Made by a program: the position numbers and the translations under genes
Part shown: piece after piece, positions 35,211-44,272 of the stretch
Position numbering within the stretch: position 1 is the first letter of the stretch
How the letters are laid out: each line of letters begins with the position of its first letter
DNA from: Curtobacterium sp. MCLR17_007
GTDB lineage: Bacteria > Actinomycetota > Actinomycetes > Actinomycetales > Microbacteriaceae
Assembly: GCF_003234655.2 (NCBI RefSeq)
Contig: NZ_CP126271.1
Coordinates: 2,852,001-2,916,000, forward strand
DNA: 64,000 nt
Reading direction: 5' to 3'
Notes under the pieces: model-generated
Database searches by the model: none
Told to the model about the DNA's origin: nothing
The model's input: the letters and a program-made list of their open reading frames with translations, nothing else

Positions 35211-36302
35211 GTGAAGCTCTTCGAACCCACCTCCCTCGGCGCCCTGCAGCTGTCGAACCGCATCGTCATGGCCCCGCTCACCCGCACCCGCGCCGGCGAG
35301 CACGGCATCCCGAACGACCTGCTCGTCGAGCACTACCGCCAGCGCGCGGGGCTCGGCATGATCATCACCGAGGGCACCTGGCCCGTCCAGGAAGGCCGCT
35401 CCTACCCCGGTCAGCCCGGCATCGAGACGGACGAGCAGATCGCCGGCTGGCGCCGCGTCGCCGACGCCGTGCACGCCGAGGGCGGCACCATCGTCATGCA
35501 GCTCATGCACGGTGGCCGCGTCTCGCACACGTCGATCTCCGCCACCCCGCGCATCGTCGGCCCGAGCGCCGTCGCCGCACCGGGACAGACCCACCTGGCC
35601 GACGGCTCGAAGGCGGACATGCCGGTCCCCCACGAGCTGACCACGGACGAGGTCGCCGAGGTCGTCCAGCAGTTCGCGCAGTCCGCACGCAACGCGATCG
35701 CCGCCGGGCTCGACGGGGTCGAGGTCCACGGTGCCAACGGGTACCTGGTACACGAGTTCATGTCCCCGGTGTCGAACACCCGCACCGACCAGTACGGCGG
35801 CTCCCCCGAGGCCCGCGCGCGCTTCGCCATCGAGGTCACGACCGCGGTCGCCGAGGCCGTCGGCGCGGACCGCACCGGCATCCGCCTGTCGCCGGAGCAC
35901 GGCATCCAGGGCGTCATCGAGGACGACGCCGCAGACGTCCGCGCCACCTACACGGCCGTCGCCGAGGGTCTGGCCCCGCTGGGCCTGGCGTTCATCGACG
36001 TCCTGCACGCCGAGCCGACCGGTGACCTCGTGCAGCACATCCGTCGCACCGCGGGCGCCCCGTTCGTCGTCAACTCGGGCTTCTCGTCGCTGACCACCCG
36101 CGACGAGGCCATCGCCCTGGTCGACGCCGACCAGGCGGACGCCGTGGCCGTCGGCCGGATGGCGATCGCCAACCCGGACCTCGCACACCGCTGGGAGCGC
36201 GACACGGAGCTCAACGAGCCCCGGCCGGAGCTGTTCTACGGGGCGAGCGCCGAGGGCTACACGGACTACCCGACGCTGGCCGAGGTGCGCGCGACGGCCT
36301 AG
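35211..36302 (+). CDS. Old yellow enzyme family alkene reductase (NemA-like)
   Basis: A 363-residue FMN-dependent ene-reductase that reduces activated C=C bonds or nitro groups with NADPH. Family features: LSNRIVMAPLTRTRA, QLMHGGRVSH, DGVEVHGANGYLVHEFMSP, and DAVAVGRMAIANPDL. The His-Gly-Ala-Asn motif (VHGANGYL) contains the substrate-binding His/Asn pair. It starts at GTG with only a weak ribosome site. The position after the OhrR-like regulator suggests an electrophile or oxidative stress role (inference). Confidence 0.94.
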   Translation: MKLFEPTSLGALQLSNRIVMAPLTRTRAGEHGIPNDLLVEHYRQRAGLGMIITEGTWPVQEGRSYPGQPGIETDEQIAGWRRVADAVHAEGGTIVMQLMHGGRVSHTSISATPRIVGPSAVAAPGQTHLADGSKADMPVPHELTTDEVAEVVQQFAQSARNAIAAGLDGVEVHGANGYLVHEFMSPVSNTRTDQYGGSPEARARFAIEVTTAVAEAVGADRTGIRLSPEHGIQGVIEDDAADVRATYTAVAEGLAPLGLAFIDVLHAEPTGDLVQHIRRTAGAPFVVNSGFSSLTTRDEAIALVDADQADAVAVGRMAIANPDLAHRWERDTELNEPRPELFYGASAEGYTDYPTLAEVRATA

Positions 36303-36322
36303 GACCACCGCCCACACGAGCG

Positions 36323-36354
36323 GGAGGCGCGGTGCCGGCTGGCACCGCGCCTCC
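36323..36354 (+). terminator. Terminator after the old yellow enzyme gene
   Basis: 14-bp arms GGAGGCGCGGTGCC (36323-36336) and complement (36341-36354) with a 4-nt loop. Confidence 0.88.
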
Positions 36355-36379
36355 TGTCTGTCCGACCCCGGGAACGCGA

Positions 36380-36410
36380 AAGGCCCCGATGCGGTGTGCA
36401 TCGGGGCCTT
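36380..36410 (-). terminator. Terminator of the tRNA-Arg gene
   Basis: 13-bp arms AAGGCCCCGATGC (36380-36392) and complement (36398-36410), loop of 5. It lies 43 bp past the 3' end of the minus-strand tRNA. Confidence 0.83.
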
Positions 36411-36453
36411 CAGCGGTTCGGTGTCAGTCCGTCGTCCTGAACCGACGGAACTG

Positions 36454-36526
36454 TGCGCTCGAAGGGACTCGAACCCCCAACCTTCTGATCCGTAGTCAGA
36501 TGCTCTATCCATTGAGCTACGAGCGC
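36454..36526 (-). tRNA. tRNA-Arg (anticodon ACG)
   Basis: 73-nt cloverleaf. The acceptor stem GCGCTCG pairs with CGAGCGC, discriminator A. The D arm is AGCTCAATGGATAGAGC, the anticodon loop CTGACTACGGATCAG contains ACG, and the T loop is GGTTCGAGTCC. CCA is not encoded. No integrase or attachment duplication is seen beside it. Confidence 0.97.
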
Positions 36527-36633
36527 ATGGCTGCCGAAGCGGCCGTGGAAGACTCTACAACAGGTGCAGCACGGAGCGCCAATCGAGCCGGGGTCGACGC
36601 CGCAGTCGGCGTGTCGCCCGGCTCGACGGGCGG

Positions 36634-37419
36634 TCAGACGGTGGCGAGCTCCTCGCCGAACACCTCGGCGAGGAACACCTCGAGCGCCTGCCACGAGCGG
36701 CGGTCGGCCCGGGCCTGGTACTGCGCGCCGTGGTCGGGTGCGTCCGTCTCCGGCACCGCGAAGGCGTGCATCGCCCCGGCGTACGTCACGACCTGCCAGT
36801 CGAGGTCGGGGACGGCGCGCATCTCGTCCTCCCACGCCTGGACCGCGTCATCGGGCACGACCGGGTCGACGGCACCGGTCATCACGAGCAGCTTCGCCCG
36901 GATCGCCGACGCGTCGGACGGGTCGTGGGCGATCAGCCCGCCGTGGAAGGACACCGCCCCGGCGAGGTCGGCACCGGTCCGGGCGAGTTCGAGCGCCGCG
37001 GAGCCGCCGAAGCAGTAGCCCATCACCACGATCCGGGAGTGGTCGACGTCGGGGTCGGCGCGGAGCCGGTCGAGGCCCGCCTGCACCCGGGCACGCATGA
37101 GCGGCAGGTCCTGGTAGTACGAGCCGGCGACCTGGCCGGCGGTGTCGTCGCCAGGTCGGACGCCCTCGCCGTACACGTCGGCGCCGAACGCCACGTACCC
37201 CAGGCGCGCGAGCATCGTCACGCGGGCCTCGACGTGCTCGTTCACGCCGTGCCAGTCGTGGATGACGAGCACGCCGGGCCGCGGACCCGACACGGCGGCG
37301 TCCTTGGCGAGGACCCCGAGGAGCGCGGTCCCGTCGTGGTCGTAGCGGACGGGCTCGACACGGATGTCGGCTCCGGCGGGTTCGGGGACGGTCTGCAGGA
37401 CGTCGTCGATCGTGGTCAT
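36634..37419 (-). CDS. Dienelactone hydrolase family protein
   Basis: A 261-residue alpha/beta hydrolase. The catalytic triad is visible as Cys in VMGYCFGGS (about residue 136), Asp in TGAVDPVV (about 185) and His in YAGAMHAFA (about 218). A Cys nucleophile marks the dienelactone hydrolase family, which opens dienelactones in aromatic degradation but has many members of other function. No aromatic-catabolic genes are adjacent, so the role is open. The gap to tRNA-Arg holds nothing else. Confidence 0.92.
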   Translation of the reverse strand: MTTIDDVLQTVPEPAGADIRVEPVRYDHDGTALLGVLAKDAAVSGPRPGVLVIHDWHGVNEHVEARVTMLARLGYVAFGADVYGEGVRPGDDTAGQVAGSYYQDLPLMRARVQAGLDRLRADPDVDHSRIVVMGYCFGGSAALELARTGADLAGAVSFHGGLIAHDPSDASAIRAKLLVMTGAVDPVVPDDAVQAWEDEMRAVPDLDWQVVTYAGAMHAFAVPETDAPDHGAQYQARADRRSWQALEVFLAEVFGEELATV

Positions 37420-37486
37420 GTTCCGGACGCTACGCCCGCCGCCCCGGCCGTTGCCGGGGACGACGGGCCGGTGGCTCCGCAGGCAC

Positions 37487-38908
37487 TCAGCAGTCGATGT
37501 TGTCCCAGCCGTCGGGCCCCTCGGACCCGGCGGCGTAGTCGTCCAGGTCGACCTTGCCGGCCTTCCACGCGGTCAGGAACGGCTCGACGACCTTCCAGCC
37601 CTGCACGGCGCTGTCCCCGCGGACCGAGAGCGTGGCGTCGCCTTCGAGCACGCCGGCCAGGACCTCGCCGTACGCGCTGAGCCGGCCGGGGTTGAACGTG
37701 GTCTCGAGCACGGTGTGGTCGATCGTGTAGGGGTCGCCCGGGCCGTTGACGTTGAGCTCGAGGTCCATCTTGTCCGGCGCGATCCAGATCCGGAGCCGGT
37801 CGGGACGCTGCACGCCGGTGAGCCCGTCGGGCACGTGCGGCGAGTCCTTGAACGTGATGACGATCTCGCGCCGCTGGGCACCGAGGGCCTTGCCGGACCG
37901 CAGCGTGAACGGCACGCCCGCCCAGCGCCAGTTCGCGATCTCGAGCTGGATCTGCGCCAGGGTCTCGGTGCCGATCGACGGGTCGACCCCGTCCTCGTCG
38001 ACGTAGGAGGGCATCGAGCGGTCACCGACCGTGCCGGCGGTGTAGCGCGCACGCTTGCCGGCGGTGAGCGGGTCGCCGCCCCACGGCCGCACGGCGCGGA
38101 GCACGAGTTCCTTCTGGGTGCGCAGGTCGTCGGCGTCGATCGACGCGGGAGCTTCCATGGCGACGACGGCCATCACCTGCAGCAGGTGGCTCTGGATCAT
38201 GTCGACCAAGGCGCCGGCCTTGTCGTAGTAGCGCGCACGGCCCTCGAGCCCGAGGGTCTCGTCGTAGACGATGTCGACGCGCTCGACGTGCGCCGACGAC
38301 AGCAACGGCTCGATGATGCGGTTCGCGAAGCGCAGTCCGAGCAGGTTGAGGACGGTGGCGCGGCCCAGGAAGTGGTCGACGCGGTGGATGCGCTCCTCAG
38401 GCAGGAACGACAGGAGCAGGGCGTTGAGGTGCTCGGCGCTGGCGACGTCGGTGCCGAAGGGCTTCTCGAGCGCCAGGCGGGTGCCGGTCGGCAGGTCGAG
38501 GTCCTTGAGGACGGCGCAGCTCTTCTCGGTGACGGCTGGCGGCAGCGCGAAGTACACGGCGGGGTCGTGGTGGCAGTCGGCCAGCAGTGCCCGGAGGTCG
38601 TCGGCGCTCGTGACGTCGGCCTTGCGGTACGACGAGGCGTCGATGACGTCCTGCAGGCGCTTCGGCAGCGGCTTCGACCCGGAGGCACCCTCGTCCTCTT
38701 CGTTCTTGGAGGCCTGTGCGTTCTCGAACGAGTCGTGAACCAGTTGCTTCCAGTCGGCGTCCGAGATGTCCTCGACGCCGGCGCCGACGAGCTGGATGTC
38801 CCAGTCCTCCTTCACCTCCAGCAGGGTCGCGAGGCCCGGCAGCAGCAGGCGCTTGGAGAGGTCGCCACTGGCGCCGAGGATGAGGAGGGTGGTCTGGAGG
38901 CTCGCCAT
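37487..38908 (-). CDS. Divergent glucose-6-phosphate dehydrogenase
   Basis: A 473-residue NADP-dependent dehydrogenase of the G6PD family (first oxidative pentose-phosphate step). GASGDLSKR at residues 12-20 binds NADP and EKPFG at 148-152 is conserved. The active-site string reads RVDHFLGRATV (His about 179) instead of the usual RIDHYLGKE, changing the KE after LG to RA. An acidic stretch (KNEEDEGASGSK) inserts near residue 68-79. It is not next to pgl, tal or opcA, which usually accompany zwf in actinobacteria, so it may be a secondary paralogue with altered substrate. Confidence 0.85.
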   Translation of the reverse strand: MASLQTTLLILGASGDLSKRLLLPGLATLLEVKEDWDIQLVGAGVEDISDADWKQLVHDSFENAQASKNEEDEGASGSKPLPKRLQDVIDASSYRKADVTSADDLRALLADCHHDPAVYFALPPAVTEKSCAVLKDLDLPTGTRLALEKPFGTDVASAEHLNALLLSFLPEERIHRVDHFLGRATVLNLLGLRFANRIIEPLLSSAHVERVDIVYDETLGLEGRARYYDKAGALVDMIQSHLLQVMAVVAMEAPASIDADDLRTQKELVLRAVRPWGGDPLTAGKRARYTAGTVGDRSMPSYVDEDGVDPSIGTETLAQIQLEIANWRWAGVPFTLRSGKALGAQRREIVITFKDSPHVPDGLTGVQRPDRLRIWIAPDKMDLELNVNGPGDPYTIDHTVLETTFNPGRLSAYGEVLAGVLEGDATLSVRGDSAVQGWKVVEPFLTAWKAGKVDLDDYAAGSEGPDGWDNIDC

Positions 38909-38991
38909 GCCCCTGACCGTACCCACCGGTTCCGGTGCACGGACGGGTGGTTCCAATACTGTGGAGACCTGCACCGGCGCGAGGGAGCACC

Positions 38992-40149
38992 ATGGCGACT
39001 GAGGACACCGGACGACGACTGCGCGTGGTCGTGGTCGGCACGGGGATGATCGCGGCCGTGCACGTGCGCGCCGCGAAGGCGGCCGGGGCCGATGTGCTCG
39101 GGGTGCTCGGCCGGAACGCGGGGCGCTCGACCCAGGTCGCCGCGCAGCTCGACGTCCCGCGTGGCTACGCCTCGCTGGACGAGGTCATCGCCGACGCGCC
39201 GGACGTCGTGCACGTCTGCACGCCGAACGACCAGCACCACCCGCAGGCGCTCGCCGTCATCCGCGCGGGCATCAACGTGGTGTGCGAGAAGCCCCTCGCG
39301 GTGTCGAGCGCACAGGCCCTCGAGCTCGAGCGCGCCGCCGCGGAGGCCGGTGTCGTCGCGACCGTGCCGTTCGTCTACCGCTTCCACCCGATGGTGCGCG
39401 AGGTCCGCGCGAAGATCGCCGACGGCGACCTCGGTCGGGTCCTCGCGGTCCACGGCCACTACCTGCAGGACTGGATGCTCGACGAGGACTCGTCGTCCTG
39501 GCGGGTCGACGCCGGCTCCGGCGGACTGTCCCGCGCCTTCGCGGACATCGGGTCGCACTGGTGCGACCTGGTCGAGTTCGTCACCGGCGAGCGCTTCGCG
39601 ACCGTCAGTGCTGCGACCGACATCGTCTACCCGACACGACCAGCAGCATCGGGTCCGTCGTTCTCCGGGTCGCCGGACCCGGACCCGATCGCCGACGCAG
39701 GCACCCGCGCCGAGGTGACGACCGAGGACACCGCGGTCGCGACCTTCCGCACCGGGAGCGGTCGCATCGGCAACGTCGTCATCTCGCAGGTCGCCGCGGG
39801 TCGCAAGAACCGGCTGTGGTTCGAGGTCGATGGCACCCGCGGTTCCGCCGCGTTCGACCAGGAGCAGCCCGAGTCCGCGTGGTTCGGCACCGAGACCGGG
39901 GCGCAGATCCTGGTCCGCGACCCGTCGCAGGGCTCCCCCGACCAGCGCCGTCTGGCGATCGTGCCGTCCGGGCACCCGCAGGGGTACCTCGACGCCTTCG
40001 CGGCCTTCGTCGCCGACACCTACACCGCGGTCCGGACCGGGGTCGCGCCCGACGGCCTGCCGACCTTCGCCGACGGCGCCCGCTCCGCGCAGGTGATCGA
40101 CGCCGTCGTCGCCAGCGCGGCCGACGGCCGCTGGGGCGCGATCGGCTGA
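38992..40149 (+). CDS. Gfo/Idh/MocA family NAD(P)-dependent oxidoreductase
   Basis: A 385-residue oxidoreductase. The N-terminal Rossmann motif VVVVGTGMIAAVHVRAA and the family signature CEKPLAVS lead into the C-terminal beta-sheet domain with GGLSRAFADIGSHWCDLVEF containing the His used in catalysis. The substrate is probably a sugar or cyclitol. GAGGGAG stands 5 nt before the ATG at 38992. It is divergent from the G6PD gene with 83 bp between starts, followed by a long terminator palindrome. Confidence 0.92.
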   Translation: MATEDTGRRLRVVVVGTGMIAAVHVRAAKAAGADVLGVLGRNAGRSTQVAAQLDVPRGYASLDEVIADAPDVVHVCTPNDQHHPQALAVIRAGINVVCEKPLAVSSAQALELERAAAEAGVVATVPFVYRFHPMVREVRAKIADGDLGRVLAVHGHYLQDWMLDEDSSSWRVDAGSGGLSRAFADIGSHWCDLVEFVTGERFATVSAATDIVYPTRPAASGPSFSGSPDPDPIADAGTRAEVTTEDTAVATFRTGSGRIGNVVISQVAAGRKNRLWFEVDGTRGSAAFDQEQPESAWFGTETGAQILVRDPSQGSPDQRRLAIVPSGHPQGYLDAFAAFVADTYTAVRTGVAPDGLPTFADGARSAQVIDAVVASAADGRWGAIG

Positions 40150-40183
40150 CACCGGTGTCAGGGCCGGCGGTGGGCACCAGCCA

Positions 40184-40231
40184 GGAGGCCCGGCTCGGGT
40201 GACCGACGTCGGTCACCCGAGCCGGGCCTCC
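40184..40231 (+). terminator. Terminator, perfect 48-bp palindrome
   Basis: GGAGGCCCGGCTCGGG begins a 24-bp arm (40184-40207) followed at once by its exact complement (40208-40231). It is 34 bp after the oxidoreductase stop. Confidence 0.9.
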
Positions 40232-40312
40232 CGTCCGGACATGTGAACAGCGTGTGACGTTCACCCCGCGAGCCTGGCGCGTTGTCTGTGGGTCCTCGTA
40301 GGTTCGACGCCG

Positions 40313-42565
40313 ATGAACACGAAACCGACCTCCCGACGGCGCGGCATCGCAGCCGGTACAGCCCTGGCCACCGCCGGCGTCCTCGTCGCCCTGTCCGTCC
40401 CCTCCGCCGCCGTCGCGGCCCCGGGCGACACGACGATCGACATCTACGACGTCAACGACTTCCACGGGCGCATCGCCCAGTCCCTCAGCACGCCGACGCC
40501 GCGCGCCGGGGACGCCGCGGGCGCAGCGGTGCTCGCCGGGGCGCTCGACCAACTGCGCGGTGACGACCCCTCGACCTCGGCGTTCGTCAGCGCCGGCGAC
40601 AACATCGGCGCCTCGACGTTCGAGTCCTTCATCCAGCAGGACCAGCCCACGATCGACGTCCTCAACCAGATGGACCTGTCCGTCAGCGCGATCGGCAACC
40701 ACGAGCTCGACCGCGGCCGCGCCGACCTGCAGGACCGGGTGATCGGGCCGGACGACGCCCGCAACGCGCAGTGGGACTACGTCTCCGCCAACGTCATCGA
40801 CGCGACGACGGGCCAGCCCGCGTTCGACCCGTACTCGATCCAGCAGATCAGCGGCAAGCGCGTCGGCTTCATCGGCGCGACGGTGGACCTGACCGGGCTC
40901 GTCAGCCCCGACGGCATCTCCACGCTCCGCATGGCGGACATCACCACCTCGGTCAACGCGGTCGCCGCGGACCTGCAGGACGGGGACGAGTCGAACGGCG
41001 AGGCCGACGTGCTCGTGCTGCTCGTGCACGACGGCGCCGAGACCTCGGCGGAGGGTGACCTCGACAACGACACCGCGTTCGCGAAGGCCGTGCACGGCGT
41101 GACGCCGAACGTCTCCGCGATCCTGTCCGGCCACACCCACCAGACCTACGTGCACAACGTCGTTCCCGATGGTGGCACGGTCCCCCGCCCGGTGGTCCAG
41201 ACCGGCTCGTACGGCTTCAACCTCGGTCACCTGCAGCTCACGGTGGCAGCGGACGGCACGGTCGGCGCGACCGCCGAGAACATCTCGCTGGTCGACGGCA
41301 CCTTCGCGCCGGACGCCCAGGTCGCCGCGACGGTCTCCGCCGCGGTCGCCGAGGCCGACGTGCGCGGAGCACAGGTGATCGGGTCGACCGACGTCGACAT
41401 GCGCCGCGCGGTGCAGACCGACGGCAGCGAGAACCGCGGCGGCGAGTCGACGCTCGGCAACTTCGTCGCCGAGGTGCAGCGCAGCGCCACCGAGGAGCGC
41501 CAGGGTGCGCAGATCGCGTTCATGAACCCGGGCGGTCTGCGTGCGGACCTGGCCGGCGGCGACGTGACCTACAAGGAAGCCGCGGTCGTCCAGCCCTTCG
41601 CCAACACCCTGGTCGTGCTCGACCTGACCGGGGCCCAGGTCAAGCAGGCGCTCGAGCAGCAGTGGCAGCCGTCCACGGCGAGCCGGCCGTTCCTGAAGCT
41701 CGGCGTCTCGGAGGGCTTCTCGTACGCCTACGACCCGGAGGCCGCTGCCGGTTCGCGGATCACGTCCATGACGCTCGACGGCACCCCGATCGACGCCGCC
41801 ACGACCTACAAGGTCACGGTGAACTCGTTCCTGGCGTCCGGTGGTGACAACTTCACCGCCTTCGCCGGTGCGGCCGCCAAGCAGGACAGCGGCAAGGTCG
41901 ACCTCGAGGCCCAGGTCGAGTACTTCGAAACGAACCCGGACGTCACCGTCGCCGACGACCAGCGTTCGGTCGGCGTCACGGTCACGCCCACGCCCGAGGG
42001 CGGCTTCCAGCCCGGTGACGACGTCGCCCTGCAGCTGTCGTCGCTCGTCTTCAGCAGCGCACCCGACCAGCCCACCACGGTGTCGGTCAGCGCCGGCGAC
42101 CAGCTGCTCGCCACGGGGGACATCGACCCGACGGTCGTCGACACGACGGACGAACAGGGCACGGCCTCGCTGGCGTTCACCGTCCCCACCGCTGCGGACG
42201 CTCCGGCGAGCCGTGCGGCGACCACCGACGAGCCCCTCGTCGTGACCGTGGGCGCAACGCGGATCGTCCTCCCCGTGACCGTCCCGCTCGCCGCGGCGGT
42301 CGACCCGGGCACCGACCCGACGGACCCGTCTGACCCCGGCACCGACCCCGGCACCGACCCCGTCGCGGGTGACGGCGGCACCGGAGCGGGCGCGGGCACC
42401 GGCAGCGTCGTCGGCGCGGGCACGGGCGGCTCGGCCGTCCGTGGCTCCGGCGACCTGGCGTACACGGGTGCCGACCTGGCTGCTCCGGCCGTCATCGCCG
42501 GGCTGCTCCTGCTCGCCGGGATCACGGCGATGGTGGCGGCTCGTCGCAGGCGCACGCGGGCCTGA
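40313..42565 (+). CDS. Secreted 5'-nucleotidase/metallophosphatase with LAYTG sorting signal
   Basis: A 750-residue extracellular enzyme. A signal peptide (cleavage after AVA, about residue 35) is followed by the calcineurin-like domain with metal motifs DVNDFHGR, GDNIGAS, GNHELDRG and GHTHQTY. The 5'-nucleotidase C-terminal domain (MNPGGLRADL...) comes next, then an Ig-like region, a TDPTDPSDPGTDPGTDP linker, and the end LAYTG + hydrophobic span + RRRRTRA. The latter is a sortase signal of the LAXTG type, so the enzyme is probably anchored to peptidoglycan. It likely releases phosphate or nucleosides from external nucleotides. Confidence 0.93.
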   Translation: MNTKPTSRRRGIAAGTALATAGVLVALSVPSAAVAAPGDTTIDIYDVNDFHGRIAQSLSTPTPRAGDAAGAAVLAGALDQLRGDDPSTSAFVSAGDNIGASTFESFIQQDQPTIDVLNQMDLSVSAIGNHELDRGRADLQDRVIGPDDARNAQWDYVSANVIDATTGQPAFDPYSIQQISGKRVGFIGATVDLTGLVSPDGISTLRMADITTSVNAVAADLQDGDESNGEADVLVLLVHDGAETSAEGDLDNDTAFAKAVHGVTPNVSAILSGHTHQTYVHNVVPDGGTVPRPVVQTGSYGFNLGHLQLTVAADGTVGATAENISLVDGTFAPDAQVAATVSAAVAEADVRGAQVIGSTDVDMRRAVQTDGSENRGGESTLGNFVAEVQRSATEERQGAQIAFMNPGGLRADLAGGDVTYKEAAVVQPFANTLVVLDLTGAQVKQALEQQWQPSTASRPFLKLGVSEGFSYAYDPEAAAGSRITSMTLDGTPIDAATTYKVTVNSFLASGGDNFTAFAGAAAKQDSGKVDLEAQVEYFETNPDVTVADDQRSVGVTVTPTPEGGFQPGDDVALQLSSLVFSSAPDQPTTVSVSAGDQLLATGDIDPTVVDTTDEQGTASLAFTVPTAADAPASRAATTDEPLVVTVGATRIVLPVTVPLAAAVDPGTDPTDPSDPGTDPGTDPVAGDGGTGAGAGTGSVVGAGTGGSAVRGSGDLAYTGADLAAPAVIAGLLLLAGITAMVAARRRRTRA

Positions 42566-42583
42566 CGGCCTGATCCGCACGCC

Positions 42584-42617
42584 GGACGCCCCCGAGTCAT
42601 GCGGCACGGGGGCGTCC
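42584..42617 (+). terminator. Terminator of the nucleotidase gene
   Basis: 11-bp arms GGACGCCCCCG (42584-42594) and complement (42607-42617), loop of 12, 18 bp after the stop. Confidence 0.8.
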
Positions 42618-42865
42618 GTCATGTCCGGGAACCTGGACGTCCGCTCCGGGCGTAGCCAGTCGGCGTCGATCGCCTGTCGTTCCCCGGGAACGGCGGGTAA
42701 CCTCAGGCCTGTCGCCCCGCGACGCGCCACGCTGGGTCGCCTCTCTTCGCGAGCGGTGGTTCCGTATCGCGTGACTCCGTGGCGCGGGTGTCCTCCGTCT
42801 CCAGGGAAACGGCGGAGGGCACCCACCTCAGGGCACGTCGCTGGCCCGCTCTGCGTCTACGTGTC
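42618..42865. other. Non-coding stretch with one further hairpin
   Basis: No supportable gene. It holds a hairpin with arms GGGTGTCCTCCG (42786-42797) and CGGAGGGCACCC (42813-42824), 12 bp with one G-U pair. The open frames crossing it are extensions of neighbouring shadows without start signals. Confidence 0.6.
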
Positions 42866-42991
42866 CCCCGACGTCGCACGACCCGCCGCCGACGGATCGC
42901 CGAGGTCGCACGAACTGTCGCTCGCGGCATCGGTGCGCGGCGACCTCCGCGACCTCGGCGGACGCGAGCGGCAGGTTGTGCGACGTCGGGG
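42866..42991. repeat. Nested inverted-repeat element in a convergent gap (copy 2)
   Basis: Outer arms CCCCGACGTCGCAC (42866-42879) and GTGCGACGTCGGGG (42978-42991), extending to 18 bp with one mismatch. Inner arms CGCCGAGGTCGC (42898-42909) and GCGACCTCGGCG (42949-42960). The right outer arm ends exactly one base before the efeB stop codon. Between the 3' ends of the nucleotidase and efeB genes. Confidence 0.78.
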
Positions 42992-44272
42992 CTACCGGAA
43001 GAGCTGCTCGCCGATGTAGGAACCCGCGCGGGGCGCCGGCGGCACAGCGAACACCGCCGACCCGATGTGGGCGATGTACTCGTTGAGCCGGTCGACCGCA
43101 CCCAGGCGCCGCTGGATCCGGGTGAAGTGCTCCGGGTCGGTCATGTAGGCCGCGAAGAACAGCCCCGCGTCGAGCTGCCCGTACTGGTTCAGCCCGTCCG
43201 TGTAGTTGTACCCGCGCCGCAGGATCTTCACGCCGCCGTTGTTCTCGTGCGCTGCGAGGGCCACGTGCGAGCGGGCGTCGATGGCGGTGTCGCCGTCCGA
43301 CTTCCCGGAACCTGCCGCCGCGCGAGCGTGGAAGTCGGGCGTCGTGTGCTCCGACCCGCCGGAGAGCGGTGCGCCCTCGACCTTCGTCCGGCCGAACACC
43401 CGCTGCTGGTCGCTGACGACGTCGGCGTCCCAGATCTCGATGTTCATCTGGACCTTCCGCACCACCTGGTAGGTCCCGCCGGCCATCCACCCGGCGTCGT
43501 CCCCGAGCCAGACGAACCGGTCGTAGTCCTCGTCGGTCGTGATGTTCCGGGTGCCGTCCTTGAACCCCATCAGGTTGCGCGGAGTCGTCTGCGACGGACC
43601 TGCCGACGCCCGCCCGAACCCGAGCACCGTCCACCGCACGGTCGCGGTCCCCCGTGCGATGCGGGCCAGGTCGCGAACCGCGTGGTACGCCACCTGGGGG
43701 TCGTCGGCGCAGGCCTGCAGGGACAGGTCGCCGCCGCTGAGGCCGTCCTGCAGCCGGTCGCTCGGCAGCGCGGGGATGTCCGCCAGTGCGGCGGGCCGCG
43801 AGGACGCCAGCCCGAAGCGGTCGTCGAAGACCCCGGGGCCGAGGCCGACCGTCACGGTGAGCGACGCAGGCCCGAGGTCGAGCGCCTCGCCCGTGTCCGC
43901 ACCGACGCCGTTGCCGTGCGCGGGTTCGACCGACCCGACGGTCTTGCCTGCCTGCAGCTGCGCGATGGAGGCCGACCAACGTGCGAGCAGCACCTGCAGG
44001 TCGGTCTTCACGGACGACGACAGGTCGAACGTCATGAACACGCAGTACCGCTGCGGCTCGGTGCGGATCCCGCCCTGCGGCTGGCGCGCGGCGGTCGCGT
44101 AGAACGGGTGGCTCAGCGACAGGTCGATGGACTCGTCACCGTTGGCCGCAGCGCTGAACGGGTCGACGCCGGTGGCCGCGGTGGCTCCGGCGACGCCCGC
44201 GACCGCGCCCACGCCGGCACCGGCCGCCGCGAGCCCTGCGCCGAGCAGACCGCGCCGTGAGACCGCGCTCAC
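42992..44272 (-). CDS. efeB: EfeB deferrochelatase/DyP-type peroxidase
   Basis: A 426-residue exported haem peroxidase. The N-terminus SAVSRRGLLGAGLAAAGAG is a twin-arginine signal. The DyP motif is GFKDGTRN at residues about 236-243, and the proximal His lies in VALAAHENN. In EfeUOB it oxidises Fe(II) or draws iron from haem at the cell surface. The GTG start overlaps the EfeO stop (GTGA). It is the last gene of the iron-regulated efeUOB operon. Confidence 0.93.
   Translation of the reverse strand: MSAVSRRGLLGAGLAAAGAGVGAVAGVAGATAATGVDPFSAAANGDESIDLSLSHPFYATAARQPQGGIRTEPQRYCVFMTFDLSSSVKTDLQVLLARWSASIAQLQAGKTVGSVEPAHGNGVGADTGEALDLGPASLTVTVGLGPGVFDDRFGLASSRPAALADIPALPSDRLQDGLSGGDLSLQACADDPQVAYHAVRDLARIARGTATVRWTVLGFGRASAGPSQTTPRNLMGFKDGTRNITTDEDYDRFVWLGDDAGWMAGGTYQVVRKVQMNIEIWDADVVSDQQRVFGRTKVEGAPLSGGSEHTTPDFHARAAAGSGKSDGDTAIDARSHVALAAHENNGGVKILRRGYNYTDGLNQYGQLDAGLFFAAYMTDPEHFTRIQRRLGAVDRLNEYIAHIGSAVFAVPPAPRAGSYIGEQLFR

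Noticed and set aside
36454..36526. Integration site at tRNA-Arg, and similarly at tRNA-Ser 59108-59196
   Set aside because: No integrase, no duplicated tRNA 3' end and no shift in gene content beside either tRNA.
39779..42826. 1015-codon minus-strand open frame opposite the 5'-nucleotidase
   Set aside because: Shadow frame with low-complexity Arg/Val/Asp sequence; the plus strand carries the metallophosphatase motifs.
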